Source of the DNA: Stictocephala bisonia
Taxonomy: Eukaryota > Arthropoda > Insecta > Hemiptera > Membracidae
Length of the DNA: 64,000 nucleotides
Direction: 5' to 3'
NCBI GenBank assembly: GCA_035578905.1
Contig: JAQJVL010000148.1
Span: 124,001 to 188,000 of the forward strand
Below, one piece after another: positions 12,311 to 22,042 of the stretch. Within the stretch, counting starts at the first letter, position 1; every line of letters starts with the position of its first letter. Position numbers and translations under genes: made by a program. The notes under the pieces are model-generated. The model was not told the origin of the DNA and searched no databases. It was given only the letters and a program-made list of their open reading frames with translations.

Positions 12311-13390
12311 TTACAGTAACTGCTCAAAGTTATGTCCAGCAGCTTCAATGCATAGTTCAAAACGATTCATCATTGATCTTTTCAATCGATTGAAATTTAT
12401 AAATCCGTCTTGAATTGTTGCAGCCGCAACTTCTATTCTAGCCACAAGATCCATTACATCATTTACTGGTGTTTCATAAACTAGACTTTTCATTTGTCCC
12501 CAAAAGAAAAAATCTAGTGGAGTAAGGTTGGGTGACCTGGGAGGCCAGGCCACAGGTCCACCACGTCCAATCCAACGCTGTCCATACCTGCAGTTCAAAT
12601 AATCCCGCACAATCTGTGCAAAATGGGCTGGTGCTCCGTCATGTTGAAACCACATACCCAATATGACATCATATGGTATATCTTCAATTAATTCAGGCAA
12701 AATGTCTCTTATAAAAACCAAATATGTGTGTAAATTTAGGCGGTTGGGCAATATGTAGGGCCCAATAATTCTTCCATTTAAAATGCCGGCCCACAAGTTT
12801 ACTGAAAACTTTTCTTTGTGTCCCTTGTTAAATTTCGCATGTGGGTTGTCATATTCCCAAACATGTTGGTTTCTTGAATTAAAAATTCCATCTCTACTAA
12901 ACGAAGCCTCATCCGTGAAAAGAACTTTATTTAGAAAATTTGGTGACTGACGTATCTTATTTAGGGACCATTGGCAAAAATTGATTCTTTGTGAAAAGTC
13001 CTCAACAATCAATGCCTGCACCTTTTGGATGTGGTAGGGATATAATTTGTACTCTTTTAGAACCCTAAAAACTGACATATGACTTGTACCGATCTCATTT
13101 GCAGCTAATCGTGTGCTTGTTGTGGGATTTTCATTGAAATGTTGTAGCACGCCTTCTTTAAAATCGACTGTTCTAATAGTCCTGTTCTAACGACCCGTAT
13201 CATTCATGGACACTTTAAATGAACCAGATTCACACAGTCTGTTATGAACTGCTACGAAAGTTTTAATAGAAGGAAGTTTCCTGTTTGGATAAAACTCACC
13301 ATACAATATTCTAGCCTGTGTAGCTTTTCCACCAGCAAATCCATAAACATAATGAATATCACAGTATTCCGAAGAGGTGAAATTATTCAT
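12311..13390 (-). pseudogene. Mariner DD41D transposase, one in-frame stop
   Basis: The enzyme would cut and paste the element at TA sites. The frame starts at 13390 with the family-typical N-terminus (SEYCDIHYVYG) and covers helix-turn-helix DNA-binding segments in the first 110 residues. The first catalytic Asp lies in FTDEASF, the second in QHDGAPAHF, and the third in WPPRSPNLTPLDFFFWG. Forty-one residues separate the second and third Asp. The only defect that I can see is a TAG at 13187-13189, after residue 67, between the N-terminal DNA-binding region and the rest. Reading resumes in the same frame, so this is a nonsense mutation and not a frameshift. The total of 360 codons is close to the normal family length of about 340-360. 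It is probably inactive but young. Confidence 0.85.
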
Positions 13391-13464
13391 GATAATTAGT
13401 ACTTAAAAGAATGTATGACAAACAGGAATTACTACTATACACTGTCTTTCCAATTAGTTGTTTT

Positions 13465-13708
13465 CTATTGTTTCAGTTTAACAAAAGCATTACTTTTATC
13501 AGCTTTTAGATAGAATACGTCTTTGGATCTTAATAACAATATTGTGTTATGATTTTGTTTTTCCAATTGGTTGTTTTCTATTGTTTGTTTCATATTTAAT
13601 ATGGTAGATTCGATATCTGTTCTAATGACGTTTTTCTTATTTTCATTCAAAAATTGAATATTTGACTCCACATAAATTATTACATTTTCAATTCATTTTT
13701 GCATTAAA
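13465..13708 (-). pseudogene. Penelope-like element N-terminal fragment inside mariner
   Basis: The 68-codon frame here is nearly identical to the N-terminal part of the Penelope-like frame at 20444-20870, including KADKSNAFVKL. The copy stops abruptly at both sides. A duplicated CCAATTRGTTGTTTTCTATTG at 13451 and 13562 marks a rearranged junction. It is a short, dead fragment carried between the transposase and the right inverted repeat. Confidence 0.75.
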
Positions 13709-13843
13709 ACAACAGCTGATGTAATATAACAAATAATCACAACAGCTGATTTAATTTACCAAACAATGAGTATTAAAACAGCTAATTTAATTTACCAAAC
13801 TATGAGTTTTAAAAGAGCTGTTGATTTATCATTTAGCTATTAC
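13700..13843. repeat. Short direct repeats with CAGCTGA/T cores
   Basis: Three degenerate copies of AACAGCTGATTTAATTTACCAAAC-like sequence, spaced about 35-40 bases apart, lie just inside the right mariner inverted repeat. They may be transposase-binding subterminal repeats or a decayed tandem repeat. Confidence 0.4.
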
Positions 13844-14108
13844 CATTTATTAAGTTTTAAAAATGTAATCCTTTTATTAATAGTTGAATAATAAATACTC
13901 ATTTTTATAATCTGTCAAAATGTAGTTTTATTTAAAATATTTAAAAAGTACTACATTTATAGTGTTACTACGTTATTATAAGCCGACAGCCCATTAATAA
14001 TGAATTCCATTGTTGCTCTATGGGTCCATTCTAACCTTTACAGTGTCATACAACTATCGTAGTAAATTTTTTATTTATTATTTGATTTTCACAAATAAGG
14101 CGTCGTTT
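13844..14108. repeat. Right terminal inverted repeat of mariner element
   Basis: Inverted partner of 12040-12305. It ends GGCGTCGTTT next to TA. Confidence 0.85.
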
Positions 14109-14189
14109 TAATCCTTATTAAAAGCAATATCAATTACCTATCTTGGTATTTTTTCATAAAACCACTAGATCTATTTTTTTTTTTTTAAC

Positions 14190-14345
14190 CCACACGTGCA
14201 AGTGAGGCTGTACAGTGTTACAAAAAAATCGTTGTAGTTTTGTTGTTTATTGTTTAATTTAAAAAAATAAGGTGTCGTTTTAATTCTTCTTAAAATTACA
14301 AACAACTATCTATCTTGGTATTTTTTCGTAAAACGATTAGTTTAT
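14190..14345. repeat. Diverged duplicate of the mariner right end
   Basis: The segment repeats the sequence just before it (14050-14165). It has the GTAGTTTTGTTG/TTTATT block, AATAAGGTGTCGTTTTAAT, and then CTATCTTGGTATTTTTTCGTAAAAC. The first copy has AATAAGGCGTCGTTTTAAT and CTATCTTGGTATTTTTTCATAAAAC. The mariner therefore either sits in, or has generated, a tandem duplication of its terminus plus about 50 bp of flank. Confidence 0.6.
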
Positions 14346-15307
14346 TTGTAATTTGGTTTGAAACATTTTAAATAGTAAAAAGCACATATTGATACACAGA
14401 CAGTAAACGGAATGAGATAGACCATTTGTTGTATTATGTTTTTTGCTTCATTTCACCCAAGGAACAATATCCTAAAGTTTGTGTAGAGAGTTGGTACACC
14501 CTGTATAACCAAAAATTAATTTATTGCAGCATGAAAAGATTTGAGTTTTTCTAAATAATAGTAGAGATTTATCAAATAGTTTGCTGTAATTCACTTTTAT
14601 TTATTTAATAGGATTTGTCTACGGTGAATATAGGCCTGAGTATCTAGGTTTATTTTACAATCGTAACTATTGTTGAACTAACCCCTATAGGTGGTATATG
14701 TTTTGAAGTGTTAAAATATAATTTGTTTTATTTAAACCTTTCAATGGCGGTGTATTTTAGTAATTAGAGTATGTAGAAATATAGGCTGATCTCTTAACGC
14801 GTACGCTCTCATGTTTCATTAAGTCATAATACTATATTACACACAACCTCATGTTGTAGTAGGTATTATAATTAAATGTTAATTAATAACCTACATTATT
14901 AGATTAATAACCTAAAATATTAACATTATTATTTTAAACTGCATTTCCCATTAACCTAAAAAAATTGTATAACTGACTGAAATGGGCCTAGCATTGACTA
15001 TATTTCACAAGAGACGTTTTTAATTTTGTGAAAGTTACATTTTTTACTAAAAATATTTGGCATATTTTGGTATTTTTATTTATATTTTCGTAATATTGTT
15101 TATAATAGTTTTTTATCTGACCTGTTTTTTATATTTAACACGAACTTATAAAAAAATAGGCAACACTATTTTTGCCTATGATAGTAATTTCTGGAGTTAT
15201 GACTGAACATCTACTTCCGCAGTGAATAGTAATTAGTGGCTATAATGACATTATAAACAATAACTTTTAACCTTGAAAACATATTTTCAATTGAAATAAC
15301 ATATTTT
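14346..15307. other. AT-rich non-coding stretch
   Basis: No gene is supportable. Near 14488-14507 is a lone ACACCCTGTATAA motif, the end signature of the TA-flanked MITEs seen at 46763 and 48997, without a recognisable partner end. Confidence 0.45.
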
Positions 15308-16083
15308 CACTGAAGACAATTGCGTAGACCGTTCCAAAGACAGGCACTTGTATTAACGACAAATCGCATGTTTTTGTGAAGGATGGATAAGTTTGGTTGT
15401 GTTAGATTTATGCAAATTGTTTTTATCGGTGTAAATAGTAGTTTCTATCCAACTAAAACTTATTATTTATGTTCAGCGTACAAAAAATACATTGAATGAG
15501 AAAACTCTGCAAAATAATTATCTTTTAAATAATTTATTCTTTAAGTTTTTTTTAAATTTTATTGGTAATCTGACTGAATTTTAATCTCTTTGAATCAGAA
15601 ACATTTATTTTTCCTAAAAAACTAAAACTATGATTAAAACAACGAGGTCATTATAAACGACGACAAGAACACTTATCTCCACACGATTGCGTAACTGAAC
15701 AAGAACACTTCACTGAAGACAATTACGTAGACCGTTCCAAAGACAGGCACTTGTATTAACGACAAATCGCATGTTTTTGTGAAGGATGTATAAGTTTGGT
15801 TGTGTTAGATTTATGCAAATTGTTTTTATCGGTGTAAATAGTAGTTTCTATCCAACTAAAACTTATTATTTATGTTCAGCGTACAAAAAATACATTGAAT
15901 GAGAAAACTCTGCAAAATAATTATCTTTTAAATAATTTATTCTTTAAGTTTTTTTAAATTTTTTTGGTAATCTGACTGAATTTTAATCTCTTTGAATCAG
16001 AAACATTTATTTTTCCTAAAAAACTAAAACTATGATTAAAACAACGAGGTTATTATAAACGACGACAAGAACACTTATCTCCA
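15308..16083 (+). repeat. 403-bp tandem duplication (two copies)
   Basis: Copy 1 is at about 15308-15681 and copy 2 at about 15711-16083. Both start CACTGAAGACAATTRCGTAG and end AACACTTATCTCCA, with very few differences (an extra T, G/T changes). About 30 bases join the copies. There is no coding potential. This is a recent local duplication. Confidence 0.85.
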
Positions 16084-16149
16084 AGTTTGATTAGTCTGTC
16101 TGTTATGTTAGACTGTGATTGTCAACCTTTTCTTTGTGTTGATAGGCTA

Positions 16150-16330
16150 ATACTACATGATTCGGATTCCACTTAGATTTAAATCCTATTTGCTCTGGAT
16201 TTTGGGCTTTTAATGAATGGCACTTCTGAGCACAAGTTGAACTCAGTAACAAGACTACATTGGTCCTTTAAACTCATCCTACACTCATACTCGTTCGTAT
16301 CTGCTTTAATATATGCACCAAGTTGCGTCG
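16150..16330 (+). repeat. Dispersed GGATTCCACGTAAAG family, copy 1 (partial)
   Basis: The core GATTCGGATTCCACTTAGAT, then GGGCTTTTAATGAATGGCACTT, GAGCACAAGTTGAACTCAGTAACAAGACTACA and CATCCTACACTCAT are the middle and 3' part of the family described at 47990-48385. It is diverged and 5'-truncated. Confidence 0.65.
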
Positions 16331-17574
16331 ATTCTTATTATCTGAGAATCAGTATATCCCGTGAGATAAATGGACGTTGTGATCAAATAATATAAATCTC
16401 ATACTAAACTAAAGTCAGTTTAGTAAATACAAATTGTAATAGAAGGTATTTCCGGGTTGTTTAGTTTTAAAATATGTTGATTGCGAAATTAATTTTATAT
16501 GTTTATGCATGAATATTATACTTGGGTAATAATAATAGGTTGGCAAATTATCAGTTGCTATATTTATCTTACACTACCATTGACAAGTAACATACCTGCT
16601 CTACTAACACGTAATCAATTATTGATCACCTGTGACAACCTTTCAGAATAACTCAATTCAATTCAAACAAATTAATTTCCGCAACCTTAATTAGTTGGTA
16701 GTGTGATGAATCATGTAATTAATGACCAACCACCGAATGCCATGGTTTCCAATGGAATTAAGGTATTCAAATAACAAAAACTTACTGTATAATATTTACG
16801 GATGTTTTTTGCACGCATTAAATAAGGAAAACAAATGTTGAAATGTTTTAGTTTGAATATTAAAACACAATAAGTAATTTATTTGGCTAACTTACGTATG
16901 TTTAAAAACAAACATTTTTCAAAGCGTTTTAAAATGAAACATTTTTTGGGCCATCAAAATTAAACTTCCAAAACCTTCTGCCACTGGAAGTAATAGTATA
17001 ATAGGCCTGTAACTTTTGACTAAAGAGGATTTTACTTTCTTCAGAATTACAACATACGTCCAATTTGTAATCAATGATTAATCAAATATTATTTTTACTA
17101 AATTGGTTAAAAGGAGACTGTAGAAGTAAAGAAAGAGTTTATTATCAAAGCTTGCTCCTTTATGTGTGTCTAGACTTTCAAGCTCCTTTCTGATTTCTTC
17201 TTCAGAGAAACTTGATAATGATAAATTGTCTGATGACAGAGCTGAGTCTTAAGAACTTGCATTAGGAGCCCTCTAAGTTCATTGGGAAGACACCTTGAGG
17301 CTTAAGAATGCAGAGTTGGATTTGTTGGAAGATTTGACGAAGCTCTAAAAAATACGGAGATTAGACTTATGATCTTCCAACGTGTTGACGATTTTCTAAG
17401 TGAATATAAAACAATGTCAGCATTCACCAAACTAATTCATATATTTATATATAAGTTAAATTCAAACCAGTTGATTTTAATTTTATACGTCCTCTTCTTA
17501 CATATGCTTTTAAAAAAGTTAACTCCTTTTAGTTATTTCTGAGAGGAATAATTATAACAGATGAACCTGTTAGT
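16331..17574. other. Non-coding stretch
   Basis: AT-rich. A weakly coding-looking block at about 17270-17380 is broken by several stops in every frame. No gene is called. Confidence 0.45.
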
Positions 17575-18170
17575 GAAGTATGGGGTGTCCATGTTGCCAT
17601 CTCGACTCGAGGGCTAGCAATAATGATATTCTAGCTCAGTGGAGAGAAGGGCGTAAGTAGTGGTCAGGGTGTTATGACAATAATATGACAAACTGATATA
17701 AAATATTTCTCTCTTAACACAAAAATGACATAAAATAAACTTAACAACCAGATCGAATAATTCACTATTCAACTTTCCTTTTTATTCCACGGCTGAACTG
17801 AAAGTAAACAATAGTATACATACATTATTAGCCACGATCCAATTTGCTCAGAGAGAATAAAGAAATATTGTTCTTGTTCAGAATCACACGTAAAGGTAAA
17901 CAGAAAAGTACATGTCACAATGTAGGATGGTATTCAGGGTCTGAATATTGTGTAGGAAAGATAACTGGCTTTTCAGTTAGCTCTGAAAATCAGACAAATA
18001 CTACTTCGTTCGGATTCCATGTAAAGCCGCAGGTCCTGGATATTTTTCTATAATTAAATAGCACCCCTTAATTAGTAAAAATGACCACATTCGTTCTCCC
18101 CTCATTTTCGCCTATTTCTCTGCGATTGTCGTGGTACGATTAATAATCAATGTGTAAGTTGACTATATCG
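17575..18170 (+). repeat. Dispersed GGATTCCACGTAAAG family, copy 2 (interrupted)
   Basis: GAAGTATGGGGTGTCCATGTTG at 17575 is the family 5' block. The rest resumes at about 17928 (GGATGGTATTCAGGGTCTGA) and runs through TTCGGATTCCATGTAAAGC, the 3' block and CTATTTCTCTGCGATTGTCG. About 330 bp of unrelated AT-rich sequence separates the halves, so the copy is either interrupted by an insertion or is two fragments. Confidence 0.6.
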
Positions 18171-18995
18171 GAAAATGAGCGAAATAATTTATTTTAGTGG
18201 TGGCTAATCGTGGCTTCTTCATTTTACGTCAAACATTTGAATTTTATTTATTTATTATATTTAATCATTAATAAATAATTTGAATGACGAAAAATTGGGG
18301 CATGTTACGAAAGGAAAAATATATAAAAGGTAGTAAAATTAAGGAGATAGCCAGAGGTGTTGTTCCATGGTTATGAAGCCTATCTTTACAAGGATCTAAG
18401 GGACAGGAACTGAATAGATCGTTAAATGTAATAGCCAATTGGGATAAATAGGTTAAAGAAGACATTTTTGTGATGGTTTACTTAATAATTATTAGTTTGT
18501 ATATTTTTGGTGTAATGTTAAATATATTCTTTCTTAATCACTTATGACAGTTTAAATATTTACTTTTTAGTAAAAGTTAGCAATAAATGGTCAGCTATTT
18601 ATACTGGTGCTCGTTAGCGTATTACCAAATACAATGTTATCTTACTAATGTATTATAAGAATAGTTTAAATAAAAAGATAGTCTACAATGAATATAAATA
18701 TACCACCTTTTAAATTTACAACAAATGATTGTTTACAAAGGAATGTCTGATTTAATGTAAAATAAACACATTGTAAAATAAAACAAATTGAAATAAATTC
18801 ATAATCTTTATTACAAATTTAATTTTAATAAAATGCGTTGTTTGGAACTAAAATAGTACTGGCAGTTTCAAACCTTTTATATCTGTACTGTCGCAAAATG
18901 ACAAATATATTTAAACATTCGTGAGTAACCAACAAGTGAAAGTAACATTTAAAAGTCTATGTTAGTAAATTTTTACAAAATCACCAACAAAAAAT
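18171..18995. other. AT-rich non-coding stretch
   Basis: No supportable gene. The small frames are isolated and without family signatures. Confidence 0.45.
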
Positions 18996-19133
18996 ACTTA
19001 TTTCGAGGCCTTTCGCCAGCAGGCAACACAAATTTATATTTGGTAGTAAAAAAAAAAACAATACAATAATTAATTTGAAAAACATATGTAAATAATTAAA
19101 AGAATTTAACATTGTAAACATACGGTATATTAC

Positions 19134-19137
<4 letters not shown>

Positions 19138-19191
<54 letters not shown>
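19138..19191. repeat. (TA)n microsatellite
   Basis: About 27 TA dinucleotides, inside the 3' part of the Penelope-like element region. Confidence 0.95.
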
Positions 19192-19194
<3 letters not shown>

Positions 19195-19384
19195 CAGTCT
19201 ATAGTTTTGTATAAAATTTTATGATAGTAAACGAGAATTTTGAATAGGCCCACTTTCATTATTCATTAAATATGAATCACTTGTTAATAAAATAGGTTTC
19301 CCAGGCATTTAAATGTTATGAAGATGAAACGGATTTTATTATTTTTTAATTTTCTTTTGTGATGCTTTGGTTTGTTGTTAAGCA

Positions 19385-19540
19385 ATGTTTAGCAACTGCT
19401 GATTTTTCTTCTCTATTAAATTTAATATGTGAATAATGTTCTTTAAATCTTATTTTTAAATTTCTCTTAGTTTGTCCTATGTATTTTTCTTCACAATTGT
19501 CACAATTAATTTCATAAATTCCAGATAGATTTTAATTTTT
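19385..19540 (-). pseudogene. GIY-YIG endonuclease domain of Penelope-like element
   Basis: The minus-strand translation reads GIYEINCDNCEEKYIGQTKR, then an arginine and a glutamate-histidine segment (RFKEHYSHI). The GIY and YIG motifs, the CxxC between them and the following basic helix are the standard features of the domain, which nicks target DNA for insertion. It is separated from the RT part by stops and a frameshift. Confidence 0.8.
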
Positions 19541-19705
19541 AATTTTGTCTTTAGGATTATTTAGTTTGTTTTTTAATTTGTTTATAGTTTTGAATGAAGG
19601 AATTTTCAAATCTTTTTCTTAGTAGATTTATTTAACATATTATCAATTAATATAGGATTGTAACCGTCGTATATAGCAATATATTTTATATATGAAAGTT
19701 CTTTT

Positions 19706-19954
19706 TCAAAATTTTCTTGATTTAAGGGTGTGTTTTAATCTATAAATCATACTATGGAATGCAGCTCTTTTTTGAGCTGGAGGATGATATGAATCATTAG
19801 TGATGAATCTGTTAGTATGCGTTGGTTTTCTATAAATATCAAAATCAAGTTTCAGATAATATGGGCTTCTTGCAATTAGAATGTCTAAAAATGGTAATTT
19901 AGAATTAGATTCAGATTCATAAGTAAATTTTATTGTTGGGTAAAAAGAGTTCAA
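19706..19954 (-). pseudogene. Penelope-like RT, C-terminal fragment
   Basis: 82 codons. KLPFLDILI and YRKPTHTNRFI are the conserved segments between the RT catalytic core and the endonuclease in Penelope-like proteins. It is cut off from the upstream core by stop codons around 19960-20050. Confidence 0.75.
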
Positions 19955-20052
19955 TTGATTAAGAACGGTTTTTAAATGTTTATTGTATTAAATACTGCAA
20001 ATATATCGTCAACATATCTAAACTAATATTGAGGAAAATATGGTATTGTTTC

Positions 20053-20316
20053 TCAAGCTTTTATTTCAAAATTGCTCATGGATAGGTTGGCTACAAAACA
20101 GGACAGTGGATTTCCCATGGCAGTACCTTCTGTTTGTTGATAGAATTTATCATTGAATTGAAATATTTTTCGATTCATACAGGTGTTAACCAATTTTAAA
20201 TATTCTTCTCTTTCTTCTTTGCATAAATTTATTGATGTGAACCATTTTTCAAATAATTTCATTGTTTCTTTTAGAGGAACATTTGGATGTAGAGAAGAAA
20301 CATCAAAAGAAATCAT
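20053..20316 (-). pseudogene. Penelope-like RT core fragment
   Basis: 87 codons. It begins with the first-aspartate block (SFDVSSLHPNVP) and contains QTEGTAMGNPLSCFVANLSM, the conserved block that comes before the catalytic aspartate pair. The frame ends just before the second catalytic motif, so the polymerase is inactive. Confidence 0.8.
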
Positions 20317-20443
20317 TATTTCATCTTCTAGTATTTCTGGTATTCATCTTCATGGTATCGATTTTTGATGGCTAAAAATGGAAAAGGATCTAGTTGTTGT
20401 AGTTTTTGTGTTAACCATTTTAATAGGTTGTAGTTTGGAGCAT

Positions 20444-20863
20444 TTATTGAATACAAAAATACATACTTTTTCCTGGTTTATGAATTTTAGGTAAGCAGTA
20501 TAGTCGTGGGATGGAAGGATTAGAAATATGTAAATGTTTAATTAGATCTGGATTTATCAACGTTTTGCAGTGTTTCAAAGAATTAATTGTACATGAAATA
20601 AAGTTTGTTAAAGGGTTTTTATTGATAACTGTGTAAGGACCAGAATTTAACATGTTCGTTACTCTATTAACATAATCTGTTTTGTTCAGTTTAACAAAAG
20701 CATTACTTTTATCAGCTTTTAGATATAATACGTCTTTGGATTTTAATAACAATATTGTGTTATGATTTTGTTTTTCCAATTGGTTGTTTTCTATTGTTTG
20801 TTTCATATTTACTATGGTAGATTCGATATCTGTTCTAATGACATTTTTCTTATTTTCATTCAA
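20444..20863 (-). pseudogene. Penelope-like RT N-terminal fragment
   Basis: 139 codons with LKADKSNAFVKLNKTDYV and PRLYCLPKIHKPGK, the conserved N-terminal RT blocks of the family. It is separated from the core fragment by about 130 bases with stops. The first 60 residues are duplicated at 13465-13671. Confidence 0.8.
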
Positions 20864-21072
20864 AAATTGAATATTTGACTCTACATCAATTATTAAATTT
20901 TCAATATCATTTTTGCATTTTAAATTTTAATTTAGTCCTTTATTTAGAAGGTTATAAATTATTTATTAATTTATTTAGGAATACCAATATCAACTCCATC
21001 TGAAATTTACAACATTTAAAAGTATGTCGATTAATTTTTGAAAAATTATCTTTATAATGAGGGTGTTGAAGC

Positions 21073-21894
21073 TTGAGCCAAGCTAAATGTACTACATGAG
21101 GAGGTAATCTAAACTCACCTTGACCAGCTTGTTGCCAAGCTAAATGTACTACATGAGGAGGTAATCTAAACTCACCTTGAGCCAAGCTAAATGTACTACA
21201 TGAGGAGGTAATCTAAACCCACCTTGAGCCAAGCTAAATGTACTATATGAGGAGGTAATCTAAACTCACCTTGAGCCAAGCTAAATGTACTTCATGAGGA
21301 GGTAATCTAAACTCACCTTGAGCCAAGCTAAATGTACTACATGAGGAGGTAATCTAAACTCACCTTGAGCCAAGCCAAATGTACTACATGAGGAAGTAAT
21401 CAAAACTCACCTTGAGCCAAGCTAAATGTACTACATGAGGAGGTAATCTAAACTCACCTTGAGCCAAGCTAAATGTACTTCATGAGGAAGTAATCTAAAC
21501 TCACCTTGAGCCAAGCTATATGTACTACATGAGGAGGTAATCTAAACTCACCTTGAGCCAAGCTAAATGTACTACATGAGGAGGTAATCTAAACCCACCT
21601 TAAGCCAAGCTAAATGTACTACATGAGGAAGTAATCAAAACTCACCTTGAGCCAAGCTAAATGTACTACATGAGGAGGTAATCATAACTCACCTTGAGCC
21701 AAGCTAAATGTACTACATGAGGAGGTAATCTAAACTCACCTTGAGCCAAGGTAAATGTACTACATGAGGAGGTAATCATAACTCACCTTGAGCCAAGCTA
21801 AATGTACTACATGAGGAGGTAGTCTAAACTCACCTTGAGCCAAGGTAAATGTACTACATGAGGAAGTAACCAAAATTCACCTTGAGCCAAGCTA
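21073..21894. repeat. 47-bp minisatellite, left part (about 17 units)
   Basis: Head-to-tail units of 47 bp read AGCCAAGCTAAATGTACTAC, then ATGAGGAGGTAATCTAAACT, then CACCTTG. They show a few point variants (GAGGAAGTAATC, TAATCATAAC). A longer TTGACCAGCTTGTTGCCAAG variant near 21119 recurs at the far right edge of the array (about 24797). The array continues at 24622-24815 after an inserted retrotransposon. Confidence 0.95.

Positions 21895-22042
<148 letters not shown>

Larger units (their letters stand above)
12040..14108 (-). mobile_element. DD41D mariner-type DNA transposon
   Basis: This is a 2.07-kb element bounded by long inverted repeats of about 265 bp (12040-12305 and 13844-14108), both ending in AAACGACGCCTTATTT. 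TA dinucleotides sit next to both ends (12038-12039 and 14109-14110), as expected for the Tc1/mariner superfamily. The left end has two extra bases (CA) before the matching part. Inside, on the minus strand, is a 360-codon transposase frame with a single stop. A fragment of a Penelope-like element and short CAGCTG-containing direct repeats lie between the transposase start and the right inverted repeat. The spacing between the second and third catalytic aspartates puts it in the DD41D group (rosa/Visitor-like, by family knowledge). Confidence 0.85.
19000..20935 (-). mobile_element. Penelope-like retroelement, degenerate
   Basis: Read on the minus strand, an N-terminal domain (20444-20870) with KADKSNAFVKLNK and LYCLPKIHKPG is followed by reverse transcriptase core pieces (20053-20316) with a FDVSSLHPNVP block and EGTAMGNPLSCFVANL. 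Next comes a C-terminal RT/linker part (19706-19954) with FLDILI and YRKPTHTN, and finally a GIY-YIG endonuclease remnant (about 19385-19540). That order of RT followed by GIY-YIG is diagnostic of Penelope-like elements. The frame is broken by several stops and shifts. The 3' side near 19000-19035 carries a GCGAAAGGCCTCGAAATAAG block, similar to terminal motifs common in this class (weak). Confidence 0.85.
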
